DNA of 64,000 nt from contig NZ_CP160453.1 of the NCBI RefSeq assembly GCF_040744945.1, forward strand, positions 7,564,001 to 7,628,000, read 5' to 3'. The stretch comes from Saccharothrix sp. HUAS TT1. Lineage in GTDB: Bacteria > Actinomycetota > Actinomycetes > Mycobacteriales > Pseudonocardiaceae. A program made the translations under genes and the position numbers. Under the pieces are notes generated by a model. The model was not told where the DNA came from. It ran no database searches and saw nothing but the letters and a program-made list of their open reading frames with translations. Below are positions 17,520-26,436 of this stretch, in pieces (the first letter of the stretch is position 1; every line of letters begins with the position of its first letter).

Positions 17520-18131
17520 TCAGTCGCCTGACGGCGGCGCGGGGATCGGGGACTTGGCCAGCGCCGTGGCCACCGCGTGGAGGTTGGCCGCCATCGCCTC
17601 GCCCGTGCTCTTGGACCACTGGTGCCCGTGCACGGTGTCCGAGTACTCCGGGCCCGGCCCGGGGCCCATGTTCCAGTACGTCCACGCCTGGCCGGGGATG
17701 GTGTAGCCGATGTCCCCGAGCGCGCCGCACACCTCGCTGATCACGTGGTGCGCGCCGTCCTCGTTGCCGGTCACCACCACGCCCGCCACCCGGTTGTACG
17801 CGACCGGCCTGCCCTCGGAGTCCTGCTCGGAGATCATCGCGTCCATCCGCTCGATCACCCGCTGCGCGATGGACGACGGGTGCCCCACCCACGTGGGCGT
17901 GGCGACGACCAGGATCTCCGCGTTCAGCAGCTCATCGTGGAGCTGCGGCCACTCGTCGCCCTCCCCCAGGTCGGTGACGACCCCCGGCGGCACCTCGTGG
18001 TCCACCACCCGGAACGTCCGCACCTCGACGTCACGCTGCTCCAGCGCCTTCACCACGACGTCGGCCAGCAACTGCGTGTTCGACGGCGCGGGCGACTTCT
18101 TCAACGAGCAGTTGAGCACGACGGCCCTCAT
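17520..18131 (-). CDS. Flavodoxin-like NAD(P)H:FMN oxidoreductase
   Basis: 203 residues with a flavodoxin fold: LNCSLKKSPAPSNTQ is the FMN phosphate loop, VVATPTWVGHPSS the isoalloxazine loop, and VVVTGNEDGAHH the third loop. NAD(P)H-dependent FMN reductase or WrbA-like quinone reductase. ATG at 18131 has GGAGGT upstream and a SigB-like promoter 34 bp before it; it ends 35 bp from the convergent ZIP gene. Confidence 0.85.
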   Translation of the reverse strand: MRAVVLNCSLKKSPAPSNTQLLADVVVKALEQRDVEVRTFRVVDHEVPPGVVTDLGEGDEWPQLHDELLNAEILVVATPTWVGHPSSIAQRVIERMDAMISEQDSEGRPVAYNRVAGVVVTGNEDGAHHVISEVCGALGDIGYTIPGQAWTYWNMGPGPGPEYSDTVHGHQWSKSTGEAMAANLHAVATALAKSPIPAPPSGD

Positions 18132-18164
18132 GATCGGTACCTCCACATCCGGCAGAACCCCGGA

Positions 18165-18189
18165 GTACCCCCGAAGCCCCCGAAAATGC
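18165..18189 (-). promoter_or_regulatory. SigB-like promoter of the flavodoxin-like gene
   Basis: Minus strand GCAT (18186-18189), 15-nt spacer, GGGTAC (18165-18170). Confidence 0.4.
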
Positions 18190-18227
18190 GTTGCACCAAC
18201 CGCTCGGGGGTCGCCAGGCTCGCGGCC

Positions 18228-19175
18228 ATGGTCGACGTGCCGCACCCCGACGGCCGCGCGGGCATCGACGCCGCGCTGGTCGGACGCCTGGTCGCGAGCC
18301 AGTTCCCGCGGTGGCGCGGCCTGCCGGTGACGCCGGTCGAGGTCGACGGGTGGGACAACCGCACCTACCGCCTGGGCGATCACCTGTCCGTGCGGCTGCC
18401 GACCGCCGAGGGCTACGCGCCCGCCGTGGCCAAGGAGCACCGGTGGCTGCCGGTCCTCGCGCCCCGCCTGCCGGTTCCGGTGCCCGTGTCGCTGGCGCTG
18501 GGCGTCCCGGCCGAGGGCTACCCGTTCCACTGGTCGGTCCGCCGCTGGCTGGACGGCCGCACGGCGACGCCGGGCCGCGTCGGGGACCTGACCGCGTTCG
18601 CCCGGTCGATCGCCGCCTTCGTCCTCGCCCTCCAGCGGGTCGACGCGACGGGCGGCCCGGCGGCGGGCGCGCACAGCTTCTACCGGGGCGCGCCACCCGC
18701 CCACTACGACGACGGGACGCGGCGCGCCCTCGCCGCTCTCGAAGGCCGCATCGGCACCGCACGAGCCGCCGCCGTGTGGGAGGACGCCCTGAGCGCGCCC
18801 GCCTGGTCCGGGCCGCCGGTGTGGTTCCACGGCGACATCGCGCACGGGAACCTGCTGGTCGACGGCGGGGAGCTGGCCGCGGTGATCGACTTCGGCACGT
18901 CCGGGGTCGGCGACCCGGCCTGCGACCTGGTGATCGCGTACACGATGTTCGACGCCGACAGCCGGGAGGCGTTCCGCGACGCGCTCGGGCTGGACGGCGC
19001 GACGTGGGCGCGGGCCCGCGGCTGGGCGCTGTGGAAGGCCCTCATCACCCTGGCCGGGACCGACGACGAGGCGCGGGCGGCCGAGCAGCGGCACGTCATC
19101 GGGGAAGTCCTGGCAGACGCCGAACAGGAGAAGGGGCGCCTCCGCGGCCGGAGGCGCCCCTTCAGCAGGTGGTGA
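18228..19175 (+). CDS. Aminoglycoside phosphotransferase-family kinase
   Basis: 315-residue APH/choline-kinase fold. WDNRTYRLGDHLSVRLP is the nucleotide loop with the Lys site, FHGDIAHGNLLVDG holds the catalytic HGDxxxxN, and VIDFGTSGVGDPACDL the metal-binding DFG-like Asp. The family phosphorylates small molecules, here probably a metabolite and not necessarily an antibiotic. ATG at 18228. The last 15 codons are encoded by the strong terminator hairpin at 19130-19163, which explains the basic tail LRGRRRPFSRW. Confidence 0.82.
   Translation: MVDVPHPDGRAGIDAALVGRLVASQFPRWRGLPVTPVEVDGWDNRTYRLGDHLSVRLPTAEGYAPAVAKEHRWLPVLAPRLPVPVPVSLALGVPAEGYPFHWSVRRWLDGRTATPGRVGDLTAFARSIAAFVLALQRVDATGGPAAGAHSFYRGAPPAHYDDGTRRALAALEGRIGTARAAAVWEDALSAPAWSGPPVWFHGDIAHGNLLVDGGELAAVIDFGTSGVGDPACDLVIAYTMFDADSREAFRDALGLDGATWARARGWALWKALITLAGTDDEARAAEQRHVIGEVLADAEQEKGRLRGRRRPFSRW
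19130..19163. terminator. Bidirectional hairpin terminator inside the kinase 3' end
   Basis: Perfect 15-bp stem (19130-19144 and 19149-19163) with a CGGC loop, lying before the kinase stop (19173-19175) and 16 bp past the convergent xylB stop. Confidence 0.75.
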
Positions 19176-19178
19176 CGG

Positions 19179-20558
19179 TCAGCGGTCGACGGTCAGCTCA
19201 CGCGCGGCGGCGTAGCGGTCCCGCACCCACGGGGTCGGGTCGGCCTCGACCGAGGTCGACGCCAGCTCCGACCACAGCGGCGGCGCGTCCGCGCCGCCGA
19301 CCGCCCACGCGGCCTGCCTGGCCGCGCCGTCGGCCACGTACTCGCTCGGCGACGGCACCACGACCGGGCAGCCGAACACCGCGGGCGCGAGCCGCTGCAC
19401 GGCGGGCATCCGCGCCCCGCCGCCGATCAGCAGCACCCGGGACACCGGCAGGCCCAGCGCCACCAACGCGTCGATCGCGTCGGCGAGGCTGCACAGCAGG
19501 CCCTCGACCGCGGCGCGCGCCAGGTGCGCCGGGGTCATCGTGTCCAGCCGCAGGCCGTGCAGCGCGCCGGTGGAGTCCGGCTTGTTCGGCGTCCGCTCCC
19601 CCTCCAGGTAGGGCACGAACACCAGCCCGTCGGCGCCCGCGGGCGCCCTCAGGGCCAGGTCCGACAGGTCGGCCAGGTCCACCCCGAGCACCGACGACGT
19701 CGCGCTGAGCACCCGTGACGCGTTGAGGGTGCACACCAGCGGCAGGTGGCCGCCCTCGGCGTCGGCGAACCCGTTGACGGTGCCGGTGCCGTCGGCGACG
19801 GGGTTCGGCCAGCGCGCGAACGCCGTGCCGGACGTGCCGATCGACACCACCACGTCACCCGGCTGCGCCTGCACGCCCAGGGCCGCGCCCGCGTTGTCGC
19901 CCGCGCCCGCGCCGAACCGGCCGCCGACCAGTTCCGCCGGGCCGAGCACCCGCGGCAGCGCGACGACCTTGCCCAGCGCCAGCTCCAGCAGGTCCGGTCG
20001 GTAGTCCTCTGTGGACGGCGACCAGTAACCCGTGCCGCTGGCGTCGCTGCGGTCGGTGGTGAGGTCGGCCGGCGACGTGCCGCCGGCCAGCTTCCAGGTC
20101 AGCCAGTCGTGCGGCAGGCACACGGCCGCCGCCCGGGCCACCGACTCGGGCTCGTTGTCCGCCAGCCACCGGAGCTTGGTCACGGTCAGCGAGGCGACCG
20201 GGACGCTGCCGATCGCCGCGGCCCACTCGTCCGGACCGCCCAGCTCCGCGGTGAGGTCGGCCGCCGCCGTCGCGGAACGGGTGTCGTTCCACAGCAGCGC
20301 CGGCCGGACCACCTCGCCGGACTCGTCCAGCACGACCATGCCGTGCTGCTGCGCGGCCACCGACACGGCGGCCACGTCGTCCAGGCCGCCCGCGTCGGCG
20401 ATGGCCGCCTGGAGGGCGTCCCACCACGCGGCGGGGTGCACCTCGGTGCCCGTCGGGTGCGTCGCGCGCCCTTGCCGCACAAGGGCGCCGGTGTCCGCGT
20501 CGCGCACCACCACCTTGCAGGACTGGGTGGACGAGTCGACGCCCGCGACGAGCGCCAT
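19179..20558 (-). CDS. xylB: Xylulokinase XylB
   Basis: 459-residue FGGY kinase that phosphorylates D-xylulose with [17 protein letters not shown] is the N-terminal phosphate-1 loop, [10 protein letters not shown] with WNDTRS the sugar-binding strand, SIGTSGTAF the adenosine/phosphate-2 motif, and [13 protein letters not shown] the C-terminal signature. ATG at 20558 overlaps the xylA stop by one base. Product xylulose 5-phosphate enters the pentose phosphate pathway. Confidence 0.95.
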   Translation of the reverse strand: MALVAGVDSSTQSCKVVVRDADTGALVRQGRATHPTGTEVHPAAWWDALQAAIADAGGLDDVAAVSVAAQQHGMVVLDESGEVVRPALLWNDTRSATAAADLTAELGGPDEWAAAIGSVPVASLTVTKLRWLADNEPESVARAAAVCLPHDWLTWKLAGGTSPADLTTDRSDASGTGYWSPSTEDYRPDLLELALGKVVALPRVLGPAELVGGRFGAGAGDNAGAALGVQAQPGDVVVSIGTSGTAFARWPNPVADGTGTVNGFADAEGGHLPLVCTLNASRVLSATSSVLGVDLADLSDLALRAPAGADGLVFVPYLEGERTPNKPDSTGALHGLRLDTMTPAHLARAAVEGLLCSLADAIDALVALGLPVSRVLLIGGGARMPAVQRLAPAVFGCPVVVPSPSEYVADGAARQAAWAVGGADAPPLWSELASTSVEADPTPWVRDRYAAARELTVDR

Positions 20559-21694
20559 CAGCGCGCGCCCAACAGGTGCTCGGTCGCCAGCTGGGCCAGG
20601 CGCACGAACCCGAAGCCGCGCTCGGCGGCCGCGTCCGGGTCGAAGTCCTCGCCCTTGAGGAAGTCCGCGATCGACTCGCCCTCGTCGAGCGTGGGCTCGG
20701 CCAGCTCGTACACGCCGCTGGCCTTCAGCGCCTCCTGCACCTCGGGGTCGGCGCGGAACGCCGTCGCCCGCTCGCGCAGCAGCTGGTAGGTGCGCATGTT
20801 GGCCGCGGCGCTGGCCCACACGCCGTCCAGGTCCTCGGTGCGCAGCGGCTTGTAGTCGAAGTGCCGCGGGCCCTCGTAGCCGCCGTGCTCCAGCAGGTCG
20901 ACCAGGAAGAACGCGGACAGCAGGTCGCCCTGGCCGAACACGAAGTCCTGGTCGTAGCGCGGGCCCTTCTGGCCGTTGAGGTCGATGTGGAACAGCTTGC
21001 CCTGCCACAGCGCCTGGCCGATGCCGTGCACGAAGTTGAGGCCCGCCATCTGCTCGTGGCCGACCTCGGGGTTCACGCCGACCAGCTCGTGGTGCTCCAG
21101 CGTCGAGATAAACGCCAGCGCGTGGCCGATCGTGGGCAGCAGGATGTCGCCGCGGGGCTCGTTCGGCTTGGGCTCCAGCGCGAAGCGGAAGCCGTAGCCC
21201 TGGTCGACCGAGTGCTGCGCGACCGTGTCGACGGCCTCGCGGTAGCGGTCGAGGGCGGCGTGCACGGGCTTGCCCGCGTCGACCTCGGAGCCTTCACGGC
21301 CGCCCCACATCACGATGGTCTCGGCGCCGAGCTCGGCCGCCAGCTCCAGGTTGCGCAGCACCTTGCGCAGCGCGAACCGGCGCACCGAGCGGTCGTTGCT
21401 GGTGAAGCCGCCGTCCTTGAACACCGGGTGGGTGAACAGGTTGGTGGTCACCATGGGCACGACCATGCCGGTCTCGTCCAACGCCGCGCGGAACGCGGAG
21501 ACCCGCTTGCCGACCTCGGCCGAGTCCGCGCCGAAGGGGAACAGGTCGTCGTCGTGGAACGTGATGCCCCACGCACCGAGTTCCGAGAGCTTGCGCACCG
21601 CCAGCGGCGCGTCCAGCACGGGGCGGGTCGCGTCGCCGAACGGGTCGCGTCCCTGCCAGCCGACCGTCCACAGGCCGAAGCTGAACTTGTCCAC
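20558..21694 (-). CDS. xylA: Xylose isomerase XylA
   Basis: 378-residue class I (actinobacterial type) xylose isomerase. The TIM barrel has WGGREG with the catalytic region, metal ligands in [22 protein letters not shown] and [15 protein letters not shown]. Converts D-xylose to D-xylulose. ATG at 21694; GGAGGTGCC upstream is a good ribosome site. Divergent from the ROK regulator, with the operator at 21708-21730 between them. Confidence 0.96.
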   Translation of the reverse strand: MDKFSFGLWTVGWQGRDPFGDATRPVLDAPLAVRKLSELGAWGITFHDDDLFPFGADSAEVGKRVSAFRAALDETGMVVPMVTTNLFTHPVFKDGGFTSNDRSVRRFALRKVLRNLELAAELGAETIVMWGGREGSEVDAGKPVHAALDRYREAVDTVAQHSVDQGYGFRFALEPKPNEPRGDILLPTIGHALAFISTLEHHELVGVNPEVGHEQMAGLNFVHGIGQALWQGKLFHIDLNGQKGPRYDQDFVFGQGDLLSAFFLVDLLEHGGYEGPRHFDYKPLRTEDLDGVWASAAANMRTYQLLRERATAFRADPEVQEALKASGVYELAEPTLDEGESIADFLKGEDFDPDAAAERGFGFVRLAQLATEHLLGAR

Positions 21695-21707
21695 GAGGGC
21701 ACCTCCA

Positions 21708-21730
21708 ATAAGTTTGATGCCTGAACTTAT
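21708..21730. promoter_or_regulatory. XylR (ROK) operator
   Basis: Perfect inverted repeat ATAAGTT (21708-21714), 9 nt, AACTTAT (21724-21730), the most AT-rich place in the xylA-xylR gap. Position just before xylA and before the regulator -10 fits repression of both. Confidence 0.7.
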
Positions 21731-21743
21731 CGCACTCAGCCGC

Positions 21744-21749
21744 TAGTAT
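21744..21749 (+). promoter_or_regulatory. Leaderless -10 box of xylR
   Basis: TAGTAT fits TANNNT and is followed six bases later by GTG (21756), the spacing of actinobacterial leaderless genes. This decides the start codon of xylR. Confidence 0.5.
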
Positions 21750-21755
21750 CCAGTG

Positions 21756-22928
21756 GTGTCCAGACCACAGCCCGCGGGCCAGCACACCGTGCGACGGCAC
21801 AACTCCGCCCTGGTGCTCGACGCCATCGCCGAGGCGGCCGGGTCGTCGCGCGCCGCCGTGGCCGCCCGGACCGGGCTGACCAAGGCGACCGTGTCGAGCC
21901 TGGTCGACCGGATGATCGGCGCCGGGCTCGTCGCCGAGGGCGAGGCGCAGGCCAGGTCCGGTCCCGGCCGGCGCGGCACGGCGCTGCACCTGTCGCCCAC
22001 CGGGCCGCACGGGCTCGGCGTGGAGATCGGGGTCGACTACCTGGCCACGTGCCTGGTCGACCTGACCGGGCAGGTGCGGGCGCGGTGGGTCCGGCCCAGT
22101 GACAACCGTGCCTCATCGCCCGCCCGCGTGCTGGCCAAGGTGGCGGCGGCGGTGCGGACGGCGGCGAAGCAGGACGTGCCGATCGGCGGGGTCGGCGTGG
22201 CCGTGCCGGGCCTGGTGGAGGTGGCGGGCGGGTCGCTGCGGGTCGCGCCGAACCTGGGGTGGCGCGAGGTGGACGTGCGCGGCGAGCTGACCAGGCGGCT
22301 GGCGCTGGACGTGCCGGTGCTGGTCGGCAACGAGGCGAACCTGGCCGCGCTGGCCGAGCTGTGGCACGGGGACGTCGCGGCGGACTTCCTGCACATCTCC
22401 GGCGAGATCGGCATCGGCGCGGGCATCGTGGTGGGCGGTGCGCTGTTCGAGGGCGTGTCCGGGTTCGGCGGCGAGATCGGGCACCTGTCGGTCGACCCTC
22501 GCGGGCCGCGGTGCGCGTGCGGGTCGCGCGGGTGCTTGGAGCGGCTGGCCGGGCAGGACGAGATCGTGCGCGCGGCGGGCGTGACCGGGGTGGACGAGCT
22601 GCTGGCGCGGTTGGCGGCGGGTGACCGGGCGGCGACGACGGCGGTGCGCGCGGCGGCGCGGTGGCTGGGCGTGGCGCTGTCCGGGGCGGTGAACCTGCTG
22701 GACCTGCCGACGGTCGTGCTCGGCGGCACCTACGCCCGGCTGGAGCCGTGGCTGCGGGAGGCGCTGCACGCCGAGCTGGACCGCCGCGTGGTCAGCGCCG
22801 AGTGGTCACCCGTCCGAGTGGTCGCCTCGTCGCTCGGCGCGGAGGCCGCCGTCCGGGGCGCCGCCACCACCGCCGTCCGCGCGATCCTCGCCGACCCCGA
22901 CCCCTACGTGACGTCCGCCCTGTCCTGA
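21756..22928 (+). CDS. xylR: ROK family xylose repressor XylR
   Basis: 390 residues. N-terminal winged helix (NSALVLDAIAEAAGSSRAAV, then TGLTKATVSSLVDRMIGAGL) and a C-terminal ROK sugar-kinase-like domain with GVGVAVPGLVE, HISGEIGIGAGIV and the zinc-type motif CACGSRGCLERLAG. Binds xylose or related sugar and represses xylAB from the palindrome next door. GTG at 21756 is chosen on the -10 spacing; another GTG is one codon upstream. Confidence 0.9.
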   Translation: MSRPQPAGQHTVRRHNSALVLDAIAEAAGSSRAAVAARTGLTKATVSSLVDRMIGAGLVAEGEAQARSGPGRRGTALHLSPTGPHGLGVEIGVDYLATCLVDLTGQVRARWVRPSDNRASSPARVLAKVAAAVRTAAKQDVPIGGVGVAVPGLVEVAGGSLRVAPNLGWREVDVRGELTRRLALDVPVLVGNEANLAALAELWHGDVAADFLHISGEIGIGAGIVVGGALFEGVSGFGGEIGHLSVDPRGPRCACGSRGCLERLAGQDEIVRAAGVTGVDELLARLAAGDRAATTAVRAAARWLGVALSGAVNLLDLPTVVLGGTYARLEPWLREALHAELDRRVVSAEWSPVRVVASSLGAEAAVRGAATTAVRAILADPDPYVTSALS

Positions 22929-23070
22929 ACGTTGAACTCACCCATCCCGAACGTTCGACTCGCGGCACGTGAGCGTTCGACTCGCGCGTCCTGAACGTAG
23001 GACTCTCGCGCGAGTCGTACGTTCAGGTGCCGCGAGTCGAACGCTCAGGTACCCCGAGTTCTGCGTTCAG
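22925..23070. repeat. Nested inverted-repeat element, copy A
   Basis: Seven degenerate units of about 18-21 bp close to CTGAACGTNGGACTCGCG, several in each orientation. The centre (22990-23027) is a 38-bp imperfect palindrome with 17 of 19 positions paired; a second pair of units flanks it. Intergenic, after xylR and before the nSTAND gene. The same unit type recurs at 58097-58285. Confidence 0.75.
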
Positions 23071-23319
23071 GGCGGCCAGGAGCGAGTGGTGGGTAAGGCC
23101 CGGTGGCCGGCGGTCAGGTGCACCCGGACACCGCCGACGACCTGCGCCGGGACCCTCCGCACGCACTCGACCACGGAGAGTCGCGACACCCCTGAACACG
23201 GCCCCTCTTCACCCGAATGCGCCCGCTGGAAGCGGACGCGCCGCAGGCGCTCGTCTGACAGCCTGGACGCCACGTTGTCGGTGCGGACAATCGTGCTGAG
23301 ACTGCCAGGGGGTGGACCG
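23071..23319 (+). other. Gap before the nSTAND gene; short inverted repeat at 23275-23290
   Basis: No convincing gene. The only signal is TTGTC (23275-23279), six bases, GACAA (23286-23290), 30 bp before the GTG start; it could be an operator or part of the promoter. Confidence 0.35.
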
Positions 23320-25992
23320 GTGCCGCGTGGAGAGCGCCCGTTGGACGTCGGCGACAGCCCGCTGCTCAGGTTCGCCGCGGACCTCAGGTCGCTGCGGGAC
23401 CGGGCGGGCGGGCACAGCTACCGGCAGCTGGGCGCGCGGGCCCACTACTCGGCGACGACGCTGTCGGACGCGGCCGGCGGGCGCAAGCTGCCCACCCTCG
23501 CCGTGACGCTGGCGTACGTGCGCGCCTGCGAGGGCGACGTGACCGAGTGGGAGGACCGGTGGCGGCAGGTCGCCGCCGAGGTGCTGCCCACCGCCGAGCC
23601 CGGCCCGGAGGAGGGCCACCCGCCGTACGCGGGCCTGGCCGCCTACGGCACCGCCGACGCCGAGTGGTTCTTCGGCCGCGACCAGCTGCTGGACGACCTG
23701 GAGCACCGCATCGCGCAACGCCGGTTCGTCGCCGTGTTCGGCGCGTCCGGCGCGGGCAAGTCGTCACTGCTGCGGGCGGGCCTGGTGCCCCGGCTGACCG
23801 GCCGGGTCGTGGTCACCACGCCCAGCGACACCGGCGCGCCGGACCTCGACGTCGACCTGCTGATCGTGGACCAGTTCGAAGAGGTCTTCACGCTGTGGCC
23901 GGACGCCGACCAGCGCGCGTCCTACGTCGACGCGCTGCTGACCGCCCGCTGCAAGGTCGTGGTCGGCGTCCGGGCCGACTTCTACGAGCACTGCGCGCAG
24001 CACCCGGCGCTGGTGCGGGCGCTGACCGACGGTCAGATGCTGCTCGGGCCGATGGGCCCCGAGGAGCTGCGCCAGGTCATCATGCAGCCCGCCGTGAAGG
24101 CGTCGTGCACGGTCGAGACCGCGCTGGTGTCCCGGCTCATCGCGGACGCCACCGGCCAGCCCGGTGTGCTGCCGCTGATGTCGCACGCGCTGCTGGAGAC
24201 CTGGCGACGCCGCCGCGGCACCACGCTGACGCTGGCCGGCTACGAGGCCGCGGGCGGCGTCCAGCACGCCATCGCGCAGACCGCCGAGCGCACCTACACC
24301 TCGCTCGAACGCCACCAGCGGGTGCTGGCGCGGCAGGTGTTCCTGCGGCTCACCGCGCTCGGCGACGGCACCGAGGACACCAAGCGGCGGCTGCCGCGGG
24401 CCGAGCTGGACCACGACGTGGACGTCGACGTGGTGCTCGACCGGCTGGCCCACGCCCGGCTGCTCACCCTGGACCGCGACAGCGTCGAGATCGCGCACGA
24501 GGCGTTGATCCGGTCCTGGCCGCGGCTGCGCGGCTGGCTCGCCGAGGACCGCGAGGGGCTGCGCACCATGCGCCGGCTCACCGAGGCCGCGGCCACCTGG
24601 GACTCGCTCGGCCGCGACCCGGACGCGCTGTACCGGGGCACGCGGCTGGACACCGCGATCGAGTGGACGCAGCGCGACGGCGTGCGCACCAGCGCCCAGG
24701 AGCGCGACTTCCTGGCCGAGAGCCGGTCGGCCCGGGATCGGGAGCGGCTGCTCGCGCACCGCCGCACCCGCCGGTTGCGCCAGCTCGTGGCGCTGCTGGC
24801 GGTGCTGCTGGTGTTCGCGGGCACCGCCGTGGTGCTCGCGATCAAGGCGCAGAACGAGGCCGCGGAGGGCTGGCGGTCGTCGGCCGCCTACTACGTCGCC
24901 AACCAGGCGCAGGGCCTGCGCAGCAGCGAGCCGCGGCTGGCCGACCAGCTGACCATCGCCGCGCACTACCTCAACCCGACCGACGAGACCCGCGACGGCG
25001 TGCTCAGCGCCCGCGCGACGAGCGCGCAGAACACCGCGGAGCGGACGGCGTTCGCGTCCGCCCAGGCGCTCAGCCCCGACGGCGTGCCGCAGCCGAACAC
25101 CCGGGCGCTGGGGCCGGCCGACGAGACCGTCACCTCGATCGCGACCGACGACGCCGGCCGGGCGTTCGCCACCACCCTGGTCGGCAAGGTGGCCAAGGTC
25201 TGGGACGTCACCGACGCGGCCGCCGACGTCGTGCACACGTTCCCCTTCCCGGTGGACGTGATCGCGTTCGACCCGGCCCGCGCCCGCAACCTGATCACCG
25301 TGTCCAACGCCCGCGACGTCGTGGTGTGGGACTGGTCGGACCCGGACCGGCCGGTCGAGCGGTCGCGCCTGCCCGGCCACTCGCGCCCGGTCACCGGCGT
25401 GGCGCACAGCGCGGACGGCGAGGTCGTCGCGACGCACGACGACATGGGCGTGGTGCGGCTGTGGGACCTGGCCGACCTCGCGCTGCCGAGGGCGCTGGTC
25501 CAGCTCGACACCGACCTGGACGTCACCTCGGTCGCCCTGTCGAACGACCACCGCGCCATCGCGATCGGCGGCGCGCACGGCGACGTCCGGCTGCTCGACC
25601 TGTCCGACCCGGCCGCGCCGCGGGAGACGTGGACCGGGAAGGCGCACCGGGGACCGGTCCAGACCCTGGGGTTCCGCAGCGACGGCACCGCGCTGGCCAC
25701 CGTCGGCACGCAGGACAAGGTGGCCCTGTGGGACGTGTCGGACCGGGGCGCGCCGGTCGAGCTGGGTCGGATCAACGGCCTGACCGAGGGCGTCTACCGG
25801 GTGTCGTTCGGCGACACCAGGGACAACGTGGTCACCCACAGGTCCAACGGCACGACGCGGTCCTGGGAGTTCGACTTCGACCGGGCGGTGCGGGCCATGT
25901 GCGACGACGTGCGGACGCACATCACGCGCGAGGAGTGGCAGCAGTACGTCGGCGCGGTCGGCGCGCTGGAGTACCGCCGCCCGTGCGGTTGA
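23320..25992 (+). CDS. HTH-nSTAND1 NTPase with WD40 repeats
   Basis: 890 residues. About 14-85: XRE-like helix-turn-helix (HSYRQLGARAHYSATTLSDA). About 100-480: nSTAND1 NTPase with Walker A GASGAGKSSLL (141-151) and Walker B LLIVDQFEEVF (180-190), then the winged-helix region ending IAHEALIRSWPRLRGWL. About 490-512: one hydrophobic segment (LVALLAVLLVFAGTAVVL). About 590-870: WD40-type repeats (KVAKVWDV, DVVVWDW, VVRLWDL, KVALWDV). GTG at 23320 has an AGGGGG site. STAND proteins are signal-dependent switches; in bacteria with complex life cycles they serve regulation or conflict. No partner effector gene is adjacent. Confidence 0.85.
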   Translation: MPRGERPLDVGDSPLLRFAADLRSLRDRAGGHSYRQLGARAHYSATTLSDAAGGRKLPTLAVTLAYVRACEGDVTEWEDRWRQVAAEVLPTAEPGPEEGHPPYAGLAAYGTADAEWFFGRDQLLDDLEHRIAQRRFVAVFGASGAGKSSLLRAGLVPRLTGRVVVTTPSDTGAPDLDVDLLIVDQFEEVFTLWPDADQRASYVDALLTARCKVVVGVRADFYEHCAQHPALVRALTDGQMLLGPMGPEELRQVIMQPAVKASCTVETALVSRLIADATGQPGVLPLMSHALLETWRRRRGTTLTLAGYEAAGGVQHAIAQTAERTYTSLERHQRVLARQVFLRLTALGDGTEDTKRRLPRAELDHDVDVDVVLDRLAHARLLTLDRDSVEIAHEALIRSWPRLRGWLAEDREGLRTMRRLTEAAATWDSLGRDPDALYRGTRLDTAIEWTQRDGVRTSAQERDFLAESRSARDRERLLAHRRTRRLRQLVALLAVLLVFAGTAVVLAIKAQNEAAEGWRSSAAYYVANQAQGLRSSEPRLADQLTIAAHYLNPTDETRDGVLSARATSAQNTAERTAFASAQALSPDGVPQPNTRALGPADETVTSIATDDAGRAFATTLVGKVAKVWDVTDAAADVVHTFPFPVDVIAFDPARARNLITVSNARDVVVWDWSDPDRPVERSRLPGHSRPVTGVAHSADGEVVATHDDMGVVRLWDLADLALPRALVQLDTDLDVTSVALSNDHRAIAIGGAHGDVRLLDLSDPAAPRETWTGKAHRGPVQTLGFRSDGTALATVGTQDKVALWDVSDRGAPVELGRINGLTEGVYRVSFGDTRDNVVTHRSNGTTRSWEFDFDRAVRAMCDDVRTHITREEWQQYVGAVGALEYRRPCG

Positions 25993-26028
25993 TTGGCGGC
26001 CCGCGCCGAGCAGGCGGATAATTCCGAC

Positions 26029-26436
26029 GTGACCACGCCGCGTGACGACGACCGGACCGAAGCGCTGCCCGTTCCCCCGTTCCCGGACGGTCCGCCGCCG
26101 GTGGGTGCGCCGCCGGCGGGTCCGCGCGGCGTCGGGCCGAACGCGGTCGAACCGCTGCCGCCGGTCGGCGAGGCGGACCGGCCCAAGCTGAAGCCGACCA
26201 GGATCAGCGGCACGTGGGTCGCGGTGCTGGCCTCGATCGTGGTGCTGATCGTGCTGCTGGTGTTCATCCTGCAGAACCTCGCCGGCGCCACGATCCACTT
26301 CTTCGGCGCGGAGGGCACGCTGCCGCTGGGCGTGGCGCTGCTGTTCGCGGCGATCGCCGGGGCGATCGTGGTGGCCCTGGTCGGCGCAGCCCGGATAATG
26401 CAGCTGCGCCGCCAGGCCAAACGAGGGCTGCGCTAG
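26029..26436 (+). CDS. LapA-domain (DUF1049-like) membrane protein
   Basis: 135 residues: a Pro-rich cytosolic N-terminus of about 60 residues, then two transmembrane helices (about 67-84 and 97-119) linked by QNLAGATIHFFGAEGTLPLG, the LapA signature. Function unknown in actinomycetes. GTG at 26029 has a GATAAT box six bases before, so it may be leaderless. Its TAG stop shares CTAG with the convergent GH74 gene. Confidence 0.75.
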   Translation: MTTPRDDDRTEALPVPPFPDGPPPVGAPPAGPRGVGPNAVEPLPPVGEADRPKLKPTRISGTWVAVLASIVVLIVLLVFILQNLAGATIHFFGAEGTLPLGVALLFAAIAGAIVVALVGAARIMQLRRQAKRGLR

